Origin: Tessaracoccus massiliensis
GTDB lineage: Bacteria; Actinomycetota; Actinomycetes; Propionibacteriales; Propionibacteriaceae
DNA: 64,000 nt
Reading direction: 5' to 3'
NCBI RefSeq assembly: GCF_000826065.2
Contig: NZ_LN623540.1
Coordinates: forward strand, 129,448-193,447
In this document: piece after piece, positions 8,581-16,216 of the stretch
Layout of the letters: each line of letters begins with the position of its first letter
Numbering within the stretch: position 1 is the first letter of the stretch
Position numbers and translations under genes: made by a program
The notes under the pieces: generated by a model
Seen by the model: only the letters and a program-made list of their open reading frames with translations
Database searches by the model: none
What the model was told of the DNA's origin: nothing

Positions 8581-8939
8581 GGGCGGACCAGAACCCAGGC
8601 CAGGATCCGTCCCCGGGCGCGCATCGTGAACTCTGCCCCGCTGCGATCAGAAGTCGCCAGTTCGAGGTAGCCGCCCGGAGTCGCCTGGAACTTGCCCGGC
8701 GCGAAGCCGTAGCGCTCGAGGAACGCGTTGAGCTCCTCGCGGAACTCGTCGACGTCCACGCCTCCCATGGCGACACCGCTACCCGCCACAGGGCCCACAC
8801 GCACCGCGCCTCCGTCGACGATCTCGCTATCGGCACGGGGCTCCCACAGGAGCGGACCAAGTTGGCGTTCCACGAACTTCTGCCACGCATCCAGCAGCGG
8901 ACCGTACCGCTGCGAACTCACCCGCATGCTGTCACTCAT
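8577..8939 (-). CDS. Small cytoplasmic protein, possible immunity factor
   Basis: This is a 120-aa protein without signal or membrane segment. Its C-terminal half (EFREELNAFLERYGF, GGYLELATSDRSGAEFTM) aligns by eye with the lipoprotein encoded next, suggesting a duplicated fold, one copy cytoplasmic and one lipid-anchored. It lies 10 bp after the protease gene and overlaps the lipoprotein gene by four bases. I do not recognise the family. Toxin-neutralising activity is inferred from gene order alone. Confidence 0.65.
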   Translation of the reverse strand: MSDSMRVSSQRYGPLLDAWQKFVERQLGPLLWEPRADSEIVDGGAVRVGPVAGSGVAMGGVDVDEFREELNAFLERYGFAPGKFQATPGGYLELATSDRSGAEFTMRARGRILAWVLVRP

Positions 8940-8949
8940 TCTGAACTCC

Positions 8950-10197
8950 TCACGGGTTCTCCACCATCATCGTGCCATTCATCCACCGCTGGTATTCCTC
9001 CTCGGTGAGCGTGATCTGACCGGGGCCGTGGTGGAAATTTCCGCTGTCCTTGGGGTACTCGAAGCTACCGCCTTCCGGCCCCCATGTGTTGTTGAGCACG
9101 ATCATGCCGTCCTCCGTCACGTGATCGACGGTGTACGCATGCCCCGGCACCACGAACTTCTCGGGTGGCACCGTCTCGTAGTTCTGCGTCTCGACGGCAC
9201 CCGTCGTCGCCACCATCACTGCGCCGGGAGGGTTGGCCTCACGCACCTGGCGGATCTCGTCAAGGCTGGTGTGCTCCGCGCGCACCTCGTCGACGTCGCG
9301 ACCGGTGATGATCTTCACCGAGGTGGGGAAGTCGTAGCTTTTACGCTCCGGGAACTGCTGGCGCACAGCCTGCTCGTAGATCGAGAGGAAGTTCGGCTCG
9401 CCCGTGTAAGTGTTGTCGGCACCCTCCAGTTCGCCAGCCGCGTTGCGCGGGATGTCGCGCGGATCGACGTTGACCTCGATGCGTTCACCGGTTTCCGGAT
9501 CATGCAGGGTCACCACATAGCTGTCGGTGCCGGGATCCCAGCGCACGTTGTCGCGGATGACATCAGGATTGGCCTCGCCCAGCGCCATCAGTGGCGACAG
9601 GAACGCGCAGAAACCGTAATCGCCCTGCGCGCTGAGGGCGATCTGCTCGCGGATCCCCTCGTCACTCATGTCGAGGGGACCACCGTCGAAGTACGGCAGG
9701 TCGATGCGGAGGACCGCCAGCAACGCGAGCGCAGCCCGGCCATCGGCTGCAGCTGCCATCTGCAACACGAGGCGGATCCGCGCCCCCACAGCACGGTTCA
9801 GGGCGAACAGCTTCGGGAGTTCATGGGCGTGATCGACGAGAGCACGCGGACTTGGGAACGTGGTCCCGCCATTGGTGACGACGATGTCGTGTTTCTGGGC
9901 GAACGCCAGCAGATCCTCGAGGTTGCCGCGCCGCGCCACCATCTCGCTGGCGGCGTCGCGCACGGTCTGGGCGGCACCCTCGTAGATCGGGATGACGTCG
10001 CGAACGGCCTCGGCATGTTCGCGGTGCCGCGCCGCACTCATGTCGCCCACCTCGTCGCGCCACTGGCTCTCGATCACACCGGCCGTGCCGTCCAACTTGT
10101 CGGCATACGTCGCCTTGTCGGAGGCATCCTCCTCGAAACCGGCGGCGGCTTCCATCCAATCGCCCTCATTGAAGGACTTCAGATCATCAACCTTCAC
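8950..10197 (-). CDS. Calpain-like cysteine protease, candidate secreted effector
   Basis: This 415-aa protein has a helical N-terminal region of about 150 residues resembling WXG/EspC-type leader domains. A papain/calpain-fold protease follows. The catalytic triad can be read as Cys197 (GDYGFCAFLS), His353 (PGHAYTVDHV) and Asn370 (VLNNTWG), matching the C-H-N order of family C2 bacterial calpains. It has no Sec signal. The gene overlaps the EspC-like gene by four bases, as type VII effectors often do with their helper. Export and toxicity are inferences; no ESX machinery gene is in the window. Confidence 0.75.
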   Translation of the reverse strand: MKVDDLKSFNEGDWMEAAAGFEEDASDKATYADKLDGTAGVIESQWRDEVGDMSAARHREHAEAVRDVIPIYEGAAQTVRDAASEMVARRGNLEDLLAFAQKHDIVVTNGGTTFPSPRALVDHAHELPKLFALNRAVGARIRLVLQMAAAADGRAALALLAVLRIDLPYFDGGPLDMSDEGIREQIALSAQGDYGFCAFLSPLMALGEANPDVIRDNVRWDPGTDSYVVTLHDPETGERIEVNVDPRDIPRNAAGELEGADNTYTGEPNFLSIYEQAVRQQFPERKSYDFPTSVKIITGRDVDEVRAEHTSLDEIRQVREANPPGAVMVATTGAVETQNYETVPPEKFVVPGHAYTVDHVTEDGMIVLNNTWGPEGGSFEYPKDSGNFHHGPGQITLTEEEYQRWMNGTMMVENP

Positions 10198-10490
10198 AGC
10201 TCCGCCTGCCTGAAGAAGCCGCGGGACTCGGCAGCGTTGTGATCCTCCACGCGCTCATAGCTGAGGGCCGAGGCGATGACCGCGTCACTCAGGTCGCGCA
10301 GCCGCTGGCCCAGGGCCCTGTCTCCGTCCGCGAAATGGCCCTGCAACTGCCGGATCGCGTCGGTGGTCCTGAAGGCCGGATTGCCCTCCGAGCGACCCTT
10401 CCTGCTCTTCGCGGCAACGGCGTCGGCGAGCTCGGCCAGCCGTCGGCCCTGTTCCCGCACCCCTTCCGGTGTGATGTCGATGTCTCCCAT
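10194..10490 (-). CDS. EspC/WXG100-like small secretion-associated protein
   Basis: The 98-aa all-helical protein begins MGDIDITPEGVREQGRRLAE and ends with a second helix containing ALSYERVEDHNAA, the helical-hairpin pattern of EspC-like (DUF2580) and WXG100 proteins. It opens a four-gene minus-strand operon with the calpain-like protease, with which it overlaps by four bases. Such proteins commonly form a heterodimer with an effector N-terminus for type VII export. The family assignment rests on pattern, not on alignment. Confidence 0.65.
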   Translation of the reverse strand: MGDIDITPEGVREQGRRLAELADAVAAKSRKGRSEGNPAFRTTDAIRQLQGHFADGDRALGQRLRDLSDAVIASALSYERVEDHNAAESRGFFRQAEL

Positions 10491-10526
10491 GGGGGAAGCG
10501 TAGGGAACAAGGGGGTCACTTGCGTA

Positions 10527-10540
10527 GTTGAAAGTTCAAC
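10527..10540. promoter_or_regulatory. Palindromic operator before the VOC dioxygenase gene
   Basis: The palindrome GTTGAA-AG-TTCAAC lies 14 bp before the VOC start. TTGAA..TTCAA sites are typical of MarR/HxlR-type regulators of quinone and aromatic stress genes. A related half-site (AGTTGAAATGTAA on the minus strand) precedes the LLM monooxygenase gene near 46480. Confidence 0.5.
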
Positions 10541-10554
10541 CGTAGGATGGAGGC

Positions 10555-11397
10555 ATGAGTTTGGCACCCGAGACCCACATGGGCACCCTGGAACTACGCG
10601 TCCGCGACATGGGCACCATGCTCAGCTACTACACCGACGGCATCGGTCTCGTGCCGCTCTCCGACGAGCCCGGCGCGGCAGTGCTGGGCCTCGGCGACAC
10701 CCCCGTCGTGCGGCTCAGCGAAGCCAAGGAACTCAGGGCCGCCCCCCGCAGCGCGGCCGGCCTGTTCCACACCGCCGTCGTGTTCGACGACCTGCCGGAT
10801 CTGGCGCGCACGCTGGTGTCGATGTACACAAAGTATCCCGAGACGTTCGCGGGCACGGGCGACCACCTGGTCTCGCAGGCCTTCTACTTCACCGACCCGG
10901 AGGGCAACGGCGTTGAGCTCTACCACGACCGTCCGCGGGACCAGTGGCAGTGGACCAACGGCCAGGTGCAGATGGACACCCTCCACATCGACCCCGAGCA
11001 GTTCATCCGCACGCACCTCACCGAGCAGCCGGCGTCGCAGGCCGGGTCGCTGGGGCACGTGCACCTCCAGGTGGGCGACATCGCCTCGGCGCAACAGTTC
11101 TACGTCGACGCCCTGGGCTTCGACCAGACCTTCGCCATGCCGACGGCCCTGTTCGTCTCCGCCGGTGGCTACCACCATCACATGGCGATGAACGTGTGGA
11201 ACTCCGCCGGCGCCGGCCCCCGCACCAGCGCGCTGGGCATGGGCGTGGTGGACATCGTGGTGCCCACCGCCGACGAGATCGCCGCCGCGGACGAGCGCCT
11301 GCGCTCCGCCGGGTTCCGCCCCGCGCACGACGGTCGCACGCTCACCGTGCTGGACCCATGGCGCAACGAGATCCGCCTCTCCCCCGCCGCTGACTGA
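10555..11397 (+). CDS. VOC-family dioxygenase (CatE-like, two glyoxalase domains)
   Basis: The 280-aa protein has two vicinal-oxygen-chelate domains. The first runs from HMGTLELRVRDM to EGNGVELYHDRP and the second from LGHVHLQVGDI to NEIRLS. Metal ligands are likely His in the LGHVHL and YHHHMAMNVW motifs and Glu in the DPWRNEI motif. Bacterial relatives include catechol-2,3-dioxygenase CatE of the quinone stress response. The start ATG has GGAGG seven bases upstream. The palindrome just before it suggests repression by a quinone- or thiol-sensing MarR/HxlR-type protein encoded elsewhere. Confidence 0.88.
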   Translation: MSLAPETHMGTLELRVRDMGTMLSYYTDGIGLVPLSDEPGAAVLGLGDTPVVRLSEAKELRAAPRSAAGLFHTAVVFDDLPDLARTLVSMYTKYPETFAGTGDHLVSQAFYFTDPEGNGVELYHDRPRDQWQWTNGQVQMDTLHIDPEQFIRTHLTEQPASQAGSLGHVHLQVGDIASAQQFYVDALGFDQTFAMPTALFVSAGGYHHHMAMNVWNSAGAGPRTSALGMGVVDIVVPTADEIAAADERLRSAGFRPAHDGRTLTVLDPWRNEIRLSPAAD

Positions 11398-11421
11398 AGC
11401 CATCTATCCGGCAGGCCTGAA

Positions 11422-11490
11422 TTATCTCTACCGATTCGGGGGGGGTCGCTGTGGATTATCCACACCGAGGCCTCGCATCGGTAGAGATAA
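11422..11490. repeat. Dispersed repeat family B, copy 1 (with DnaA box)
   Basis: Perfect 14-bp outer arms (TTATCTCTACCGAT and ATCGGTAGAGATAA) enclose an inner palindrome TGTGGA-TTA-TCCACA. Positions 11456-11464 are a perfect DnaA box, TTATCCACA. The second copy lies inside the glycerate kinase gene at 21390-21459. The element sits between the VOC gene and ppk2 and could also terminate transcription. Confidence 0.75.
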
Positions 11491-11550
11491 AGTTCCCGCC
11501 CCGAGATCAACAGGTCGCGCAACAATGGAGGGCGACCCGAAAGGACCCTC

Positions 11551-12642
11551 ATGACTGATCTCTGGAGCCAGGACCCGCGGCAGGCACTGCGCGTCACCGA
11601 CGACTTCGACCTCGCCACCTTCGACCGCAACTCAACCCCCGGCTGGGACGGCAAGAAGAAGGACGCCGAGAAGCACATCGCCGCGCAGGAGGGCCTCCTC
11701 GACGAGCTGCAGGAGCGACTCTTCGCGCATGGTCGCTCCGGCGGCACCAAGAAGATCCTCGTCGTCGTGCAGGGCCTCGACACCGCAGGCAAGGGAGGGA
11801 TCGCCCGCCACGTCTTCGGCCTGTTCGATCCCCAGGGCATCCAACTGCGCAGCTTCGGCGTGCCCACCGAGGAGGAGCGCAGCCACCACTACCTGTGGCG
11901 CATCGAGAAGGCCCTCCCCCAGCCCGGCCGGATCGGCCTGTTCGACCGCTCCCACTACGAGGACGTGCTCGTGGCCCGCGTCGACAACCTCGTCGACGAG
12001 GACGTCTGGTCCAAGCGCTACGACGAGATCAACGAGTGGGAGAAGAAGCTCGTCGACGACGACACCGTGGTGCTGAAGTTCGCGATGATGGTCTCCAAGG
12101 ACGAGCAGGCCATCCGTCTGATGGAGCGCCTCGACCGCCCTGACAAGCGGTGGAAGTACAACCCCAGCGACGTCGACACCCGCGCCAAGTGGGACGACTA
12201 CCAGGAGGCCTACGCCGACGTCTTCCGCCTCACGAACACGGATCACGCGCCGTGGATGGTGCTGCCGGCCGACCGCAAGTGGTACTCCCGGCTGGCGGTG
12301 ACCGAGGTGCTGCTGCGCACGCTCATCGACCTGGACCTGCGCTGGCCCGAGCCCGACGAGGGCTGGACCCCGCGGGAGGAGAGGGAGCGTTTGGCGGCGA
12401 CGATGTCACGCGAGGCGTTCGAGGAGAGCTACGCCGACACCGAGGCCACGGTGATGAAGGCCATCGACAGCGGCCTCGACGCCTCTGAGGACGCGGCGGT
12501 GAAGCGCACGGCGGACAGGCCGGACGCTGAACGGGTCGCCGCGGTGCAGGAGGTGCAGGCCAAGCGCATCGAGCTGCTGTCGGACCTCACCGAGACCCTC
12601 GCCCACAAGCAGGAGCTGCTCGGCGAGATGAACGCTGGTTGA
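11551..12642 (+). CDS. ppk2: Polyphosphate kinase 2
   Basis: The 363-aa protein has the PPK2 P-loop variant QGLDTAGKGG (near residues 74-83), the lid region and FDRSHYEDVLV as the Walker B segment. The enzyme transfers phosphate between polyphosphate and nucleoside phosphates. The single-domain form with an N-terminal extension resembles class I/II enzymes; nucleotide preference cannot be told by eye. GAAAGG lies upstream of the ATG. The last codons and the TGA stop (NAG then TGA) fall in the left end of a family A repeat, so the native C-terminus may have been trimmed. Confidence 0.92.
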   Translation: MTDLWSQDPRQALRVTDDFDLATFDRNSTPGWDGKKKDAEKHIAAQEGLLDELQERLFAHGRSGGTKKILVVVQGLDTAGKGGIARHVFGLFDPQGIQLRSFGVPTEEERSHHYLWRIEKALPQPGRIGLFDRSHYEDVLVARVDNLVDEDVWSKRYDEINEWEKKLVDDDTVVLKFAMMVSKDEQAIRLMERLDRPDKRWKYNPSDVDTRAKWDDYQEAYADVFRLTNTDHAPWMVLPADRKWYSRLAVTEVLLRTLIDLDLRWPEPDEGWTPREERERLAATMSREAFEESYADTEATVMKAIDSGLDASEDAAVKRTADRPDAERVAAVQEVQAKRIELLSDLTETLAHKQELLGEMNAG

Positions 12643-12764
12643 GCCTGTCGCTTCCTGAGCGTTCGCCGACGACGAAGGAGCCAACTTCAGGGACCGACAG
12701 ATGGGCCGCCTGGAAAGTCACCGGGTTTCGACACTGCTCGCTGCGCTCGCAGGCTCAACCAGCG
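12636..12764. repeat. Dispersed repeat family A, copy 3 (overlaps ppk2 stop)
   Basis: The element begins TGGTTGAGCCTG, where the TGA is the ppk2 stop codon. It ends with CCGGGTTTCGACACTGCTCG to GGCTCAACCA. It lies between the convergent ppk2 and blaI-like genes. Confidence 0.8.
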
Positions 12765-12776
12765 ACCCGGCGACGC

Positions 12777-13121
12777 TCAGGGAGCGACGAGTGCGTCGCG
12801 CTCGGCCGAGGGCAGGCCGGCGGCGACCAGACGCAACGCATCGACGCGGGCCTCAGTGGGCACGCCGTCGAGGAGGCGGGCGATGTCGCGGGAGATGACC
12901 TCAGCCTGCGTGCCTCGCGCGGTGTACTGCCACGCCCGGTTGACGAGTTCGCGGTCTGCCAGTTCCTTCTTCGCCAGGCGGTCCAGCACCGTCATCACGG
13001 TGGTGTAGGCGAGCTCGCGCTCCTCGGAGAGCTTGGCGTGCACATCGGCGACACTCATCGCCGCGGGCGAAGCCCACAGCAGCTCCATCACACGCTGTTC
13101 GAGTTCACCCCTGGAAGACAT
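12777..13121 (-). CDS. BlaI/MecI/CopY-family transcriptional repressor
   Basis: The 114-aa protein has the penicillinase-repressor winged helix (ELEQRVMELLWASPAAMSVADV, then AYTTVMTVLDRLAKKE). It is divergent from cydAB, separated by 78 bp containing a palindrome. In such pairs the repressor commonly controls the divergent operon, so control of cytochrome bd oxidase is a reasonable inference. No BlaR1-type sensor protease lies nearby, so the inducing signal is unknown. Confidence 0.88.
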   Translation of the reverse strand: MSSRGELEQRVMELLWASPAAMSVADVHAKLSEERELAYTTVMTVLDRLAKKELADRELVNRAWQYTARGTQAEVISRDIARLLDGVPTEARVDALRLVAAGLPSAERDALVAP

Positions 13122-13155
13122 GGCCTAAGCATAGGCGTAACCAATCCCAGTTTTA

Positions 13156-13170
13156 GCGACATGTTGTCGC
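13156..13170. promoter_or_regulatory. Palindrome in the blaI-cydA intergenic region
   Basis: GCGACA-TGT-TGTCGC (6-3-6) lies 29 bp before the cydA start and 35 bp from the BlaI-type start. Its position between the divergent genes makes it the best candidate operator for the repressor. Confidence 0.55.
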
Positions 13171-13199
13171 AATACGACGCGAAGTAGTACGGTGCGCTC

Positions 13200-14681
13200 A
13201 TGGATCCTGTGATTCTGGCACGGTGGCAGTTCGGGATCACCACCGTTTACCACTACCTCTTTGTACCCATCACCATCGCCATGTCGATGCTGGTGGCGAT
13301 CCTGCAGACCATGTGGGTGCGCACTGGCAAGGATGCCTACCTGCGGCTCACCAAGTTCTTCGGCAAGCTGTTTCTGATCAACTTCGCACTGGGTGTCGTC
13401 ACCGGCATCGTGCAGGAGTTCCAGTTCGGCATGAACTGGTCGGAGTACTCCCGCTTCGTGGGCGACGTGTTCGGCGCGCCGCTGGCACTCGAAGCACTTC
13501 TGGCGTTCTTCCTCGAGTCGACGTTCATCGGCCTGTGGATCTTCGGCTGGGACAAGCTCCCCAAGAAGCTCCACCTGCTGTCGATCTACATGGCGGCGAT
13601 CGGCACGATGGTCTCGGCCATCTTCATCCTCGCCGCGAACTCCTGGATGCAGCACCCCGTCGGCACCACGTTCAACAACGGCCGCGCGGAACTCAACGGC
13701 GTGGAGGGTTTCCTCGAGGTGCTCACCAACCCTGTGTTCCTCGTCACGTTCCCGCACGTCATCTTCGGCGCCTACATGGTGGCCGGCGGCCTCATGGCTG
13801 CCGTCTGCGGCTGGCACCTCGCCAAGATCAACCGCGACGGCGAGGCCAAGGACGGCGACACGCAGGCCTACCGCTTCGGCGCCAAGTTCGGCGCCTGGGT
13901 GCTCCTGGTCGCCTCCGTGGGTGTCATCGTCACCGGCGACCTCCAGTCGAAGATCATGACCGAGGTGCAGCCCATGAAGATGGCCGCCGCCGAGGGCGTG
14001 TTCCAGACCGAGGACAACGCGAGCTTCTCCATCTTCACCATCGGCAGCCTCGACGGCACCGAGGAGATCTTCGCGCTGAAGATCCCCGGCCTCCTCTCCT
14101 GGCTGTCCGGCCACGAGACGGTCAAGGGCATCAACGACCTCCGCGAGGAGTACGACTCCGAGGGCTTCCTCCGCTACGACGACACCAAGACGCTCCTCCA
14201 GCAGGAGTACGCGGAAGAGTTGCAGGCCAACTATGAGGTTGACCCCATGCCGAACATCCCCATCTCCTACTGGACGTTCCGCCTGATGATCGGGCTCGGC
14301 TTCGTCGGCATCGCCCTGGCCGCGTTCACGCTGTGGACGCTGCGTAAGGATCGCCTGCCGAAGTACGGCACGGTGTGGACCACGCTGATGTTCGCGATGC
14401 CGCTGACCCCGCTGTTCGCCAACTCGTTCGGCTGGATCTTCACCGAGATGGGCCGCCAGCCCTGGATCGTCGCCGGCGTGCTGCCCACCCAGGCAGCGGT
14501 GTCGCCGACGGTGACCGCAGGCGAGGTGCTCTTCTCCATGATCGCCTACACCCTCATCTACGGCGGCCTCGCCGTCCTGGAGGTGTGGCTGTTCCTCAAG
14601 TACGCGAAGGCCGGCCTCCCAGAGGTTGCCCCCGTCGAGGTTCAGAAGGATCCCGATGCTCCGTTCAGCTTCGCTTACTGA
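13200..14681 (+). CDS. cydA: Cytochrome bd oxidase subunit I
   Basis: The 493-aa, multi-helix membrane protein begins MDPVILARWQFGITTVYHY. The early His of TTVYHYLF and the later conserved region ending GRQPWIV match the haem b595/b558 and quinol-site features of CydA. It forms the quinol-oxidising half of the bd-type terminal oxidase used at low oxygen. cydB follows after 15 bp. It is divergent from a BlaI-type repressor, which is the likely regulator. Confidence 0.96.
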   Translation: MDPVILARWQFGITTVYHYLFVPITIAMSMLVAILQTMWVRTGKDAYLRLTKFFGKLFLINFALGVVTGIVQEFQFGMNWSEYSRFVGDVFGAPLALEALLAFFLESTFIGLWIFGWDKLPKKLHLLSIYMAAIGTMVSAIFILAANSWMQHPVGTTFNNGRAELNGVEGFLEVLTNPVFLVTFPHVIFGAYMVAGGLMAAVCGWHLAKINRDGEAKDGDTQAYRFGAKFGAWVLLVASVGVIVTGDLQSKIMTEVQPMKMAAAEGVFQTEDNASFSIFTIGSLDGTEEIFALKIPGLLSWLSGHETVKGINDLREEYDSEGFLRYDDTKTLLQQEYAEELQANYEVDPMPNIPISYWTFRLMIGLGFVGIALAAFTLWTLRKDRLPKYGTVWTTLMFAMPLTPLFANSFGWIFTEMGRQPWIVAGVLPTQAAVSPTVTAGEVLFSMIAYTLIYGGLAVLEVWLFLKYAKAGLPEVAPVEVQKDPDAPFSFAY

Positions 14682-14696
14682 CAGGTGGAATGAGAC

Positions 14697-15797
14697 ATGT
14701 TGAATCTGCTTGAAACCACCGCCCAGACCCCCGTGCTCGCCACGGTCTGGTTCCTGCTCGTCGCCGTCCTGTGGATCGGCTTCTTCTTCCTCGAGGGCTT
14801 CGACTTCGGCGTGGCCATGCTGATCCCCGTGTTCGGCAAGAACGAGAAGGAGAAGCGCACCGTCGTCAACACCATCGGCCCTCTGTGGGACGGCAACGAG
14901 GTGTGGCTGCTGACCGCCGGCGGCGCCATGTTCGCCGCCTTCCCGGGTTGGTACGCCACGACGTTCTCGGCGTTGTATCTGCCACTGCTGCTGGTGCTGA
15001 TCGGCCTCATCCTGCGTGGTGTGGCGTTCGAGTACCGCTCGAAGCACCCGCACTCCAGCTACCGCAAGATGCTGGACTGGTTCGCCACCGGCGGATCGTT
15101 CATCGTCACGCTGGTGCTGGGTGTCGGATTCGCCAACTTCGTGATGGGCCTGCCGCAGCGCACCATCGACACCCCCGCCGGCCCGGCGCCGCTGTTCGAC
15201 GGCACCTTCTTCGGCCTGTTCATGCCGTTCGCCCTGCTGGGCGGCGTGATGCTCGTGGTGCTGTTCCTGGTGCACGGCTCCACGTTCCTGGCGCTGAAGA
15301 CCAGCGGCATCATCCACGAGCGTGCTGAGGCGTTCGCCGCCAAGGTCGGCTGGGTCGCCACCGCGCTGGTCGCACTGTTCGTGATCTGCCAGAACATCTT
15401 CTGGCCCGCCAACTCGGAGTTCGGCAACCTGTCGATCTACGCATGGATCGCCGGCATCATCGCCATCGTGGCGATCGCGGTGTCGACGGTCATGAGCGGC
15501 AAGGGTCGCGACGGGTGGGCGTTCATCTTCACCGGCCTCACCGTCGTGACGCTCTTCGCCGGCATCTTCCTGAAGATGTACGGCAACCTGGGCTTCGCGC
15601 AGGATGAATCGGTGGCCATCGCCGAGCGCCTGAACGTGATCACCGCCGCGTCGTCGCCGACGACGCTGACCATCATGACCTGGGCGGCTGTGATCTTCGT
15701 GCCCATCGTGATCGCCTACCAGAGCTGGAGCTACTACGTCTTCAGCAAGCGCATCTCGACGAAGAACATCCCCGACGAGGTCGAGGTCGCGGCGTGA
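14697..15797 (+). CDS. cydB: Cytochrome bd oxidase subunit II
   Basis: The 366-aa membrane protein opens with the CydB hallmark WFLLVAVLWIGFFFLEGFDFG and has NEVWLLTAGGAMFAAFP, the conserved loop of the family. It is co-transcribed with cydA. The usual cydDC assembly exporter genes do not follow directly; they lie about 1.4 kb downstream beyond an antisense lipoprotein gene. Confidence 0.96.
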   Translation: MLNLLETTAQTPVLATVWFLLVAVLWIGFFFLEGFDFGVAMLIPVFGKNEKEKRTVVNTIGPLWDGNEVWLLTAGGAMFAAFPGWYATTFSALYLPLLLVLIGLILRGVAFEYRSKHPHSSYRKMLDWFATGGSFIVTLVLGVGFANFVMGLPQRTIDTPAGPAPLFDGTFFGLFMPFALLGGVMLVVLFLVHGSTFLALKTSGIIHERAEAFAAKVGWVATALVALFVICQNIFWPANSEFGNLSIYAWIAGIIAIVAIAVSTVMSGKGRDGWAFIFTGLTVVTLFAGIFLKMYGNLGFAQDESVAIAERLNVITAASSPTTLTIMTWAAVIFVPIVIAYQSWSYYVFSKRISTKNIPDEVEVAA

Positions 15798-15883
15798 CGA
15801 AACTCACCTTGAGAAAACGCCCCGATGTCGTCATATACGCACGATCGGGACGAAATCCGAAGGTGAACTGACACAGGTCCACG

Positions 15884-15917
15884 CATGGGGCCCGCTTCTC
15901 CGGAAGCGGGCCCCATG
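15884..15917 (+). terminator. Strong hairpin after cydB
   Basis: Perfect 14-bp arms (CATGGGGCCCGCTT and AAGCGGGCCCCATG) have a 6-nt loop, followed by TCTGTGTCTG, which lacks a long T-run. It lies 87 bp after the cydB stop and is the likely operon end. Confidence 0.65.
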
Positions 15918-15954
15918 TCTGTGTCTGCCGTCTTCCCCCGGGCTGGGGCTGGGT

Positions 15955-16203
15955 CCCACATCTAGATTTGGGGTGGTCCACCACCCTGAATCAAGGAAAG
16001 CGCTGAGTAATCCTCCGCTTCCTGAACCGGGTGCCCTGCGCCCTGTCGCTTGTGCTGAGCCAGTCTCGAGACACGAGCGACTCGTCGAAGCGCAGGACGC
16101 GCGGGTGTCGATTCAAGCCCCCAGTTGCGCCTAGCGCCCTTCGACCAGCCGCGGGCGGCTGGCTCAGGGATCGCACTCATCAGCGTCTCCCTAGATGTGA
16201 GGC
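15955..16203. repeat. Intergenic region bracketed by CTAGAT repeats (family D)
   Basis: The stretch from 15798 to 16216 has no credible gene. It holds the hairpin above, a degenerate copy of the ACATCTAGATGTG palindrome at 15955-15973 and a half copy (CCTAGATGTGAGGC) at about 16188-16203. Between them is GC-rich sequence with a CGAGACACGAGCGACTCGT stretch resembling repeat debris. The same CTAGAT family occurs at 36088 and 45190. Confidence 0.5.
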
Positions 16204-16216
16204 ATGGGGGCCGAGT

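Noticed and set aside
13125-15317. 730-codon minus-strand frame opposite cydAB
   Set aside because: Shadow frame; low-complexity product without motifs, while cydA and cydB on the plus strand are unmistakable.
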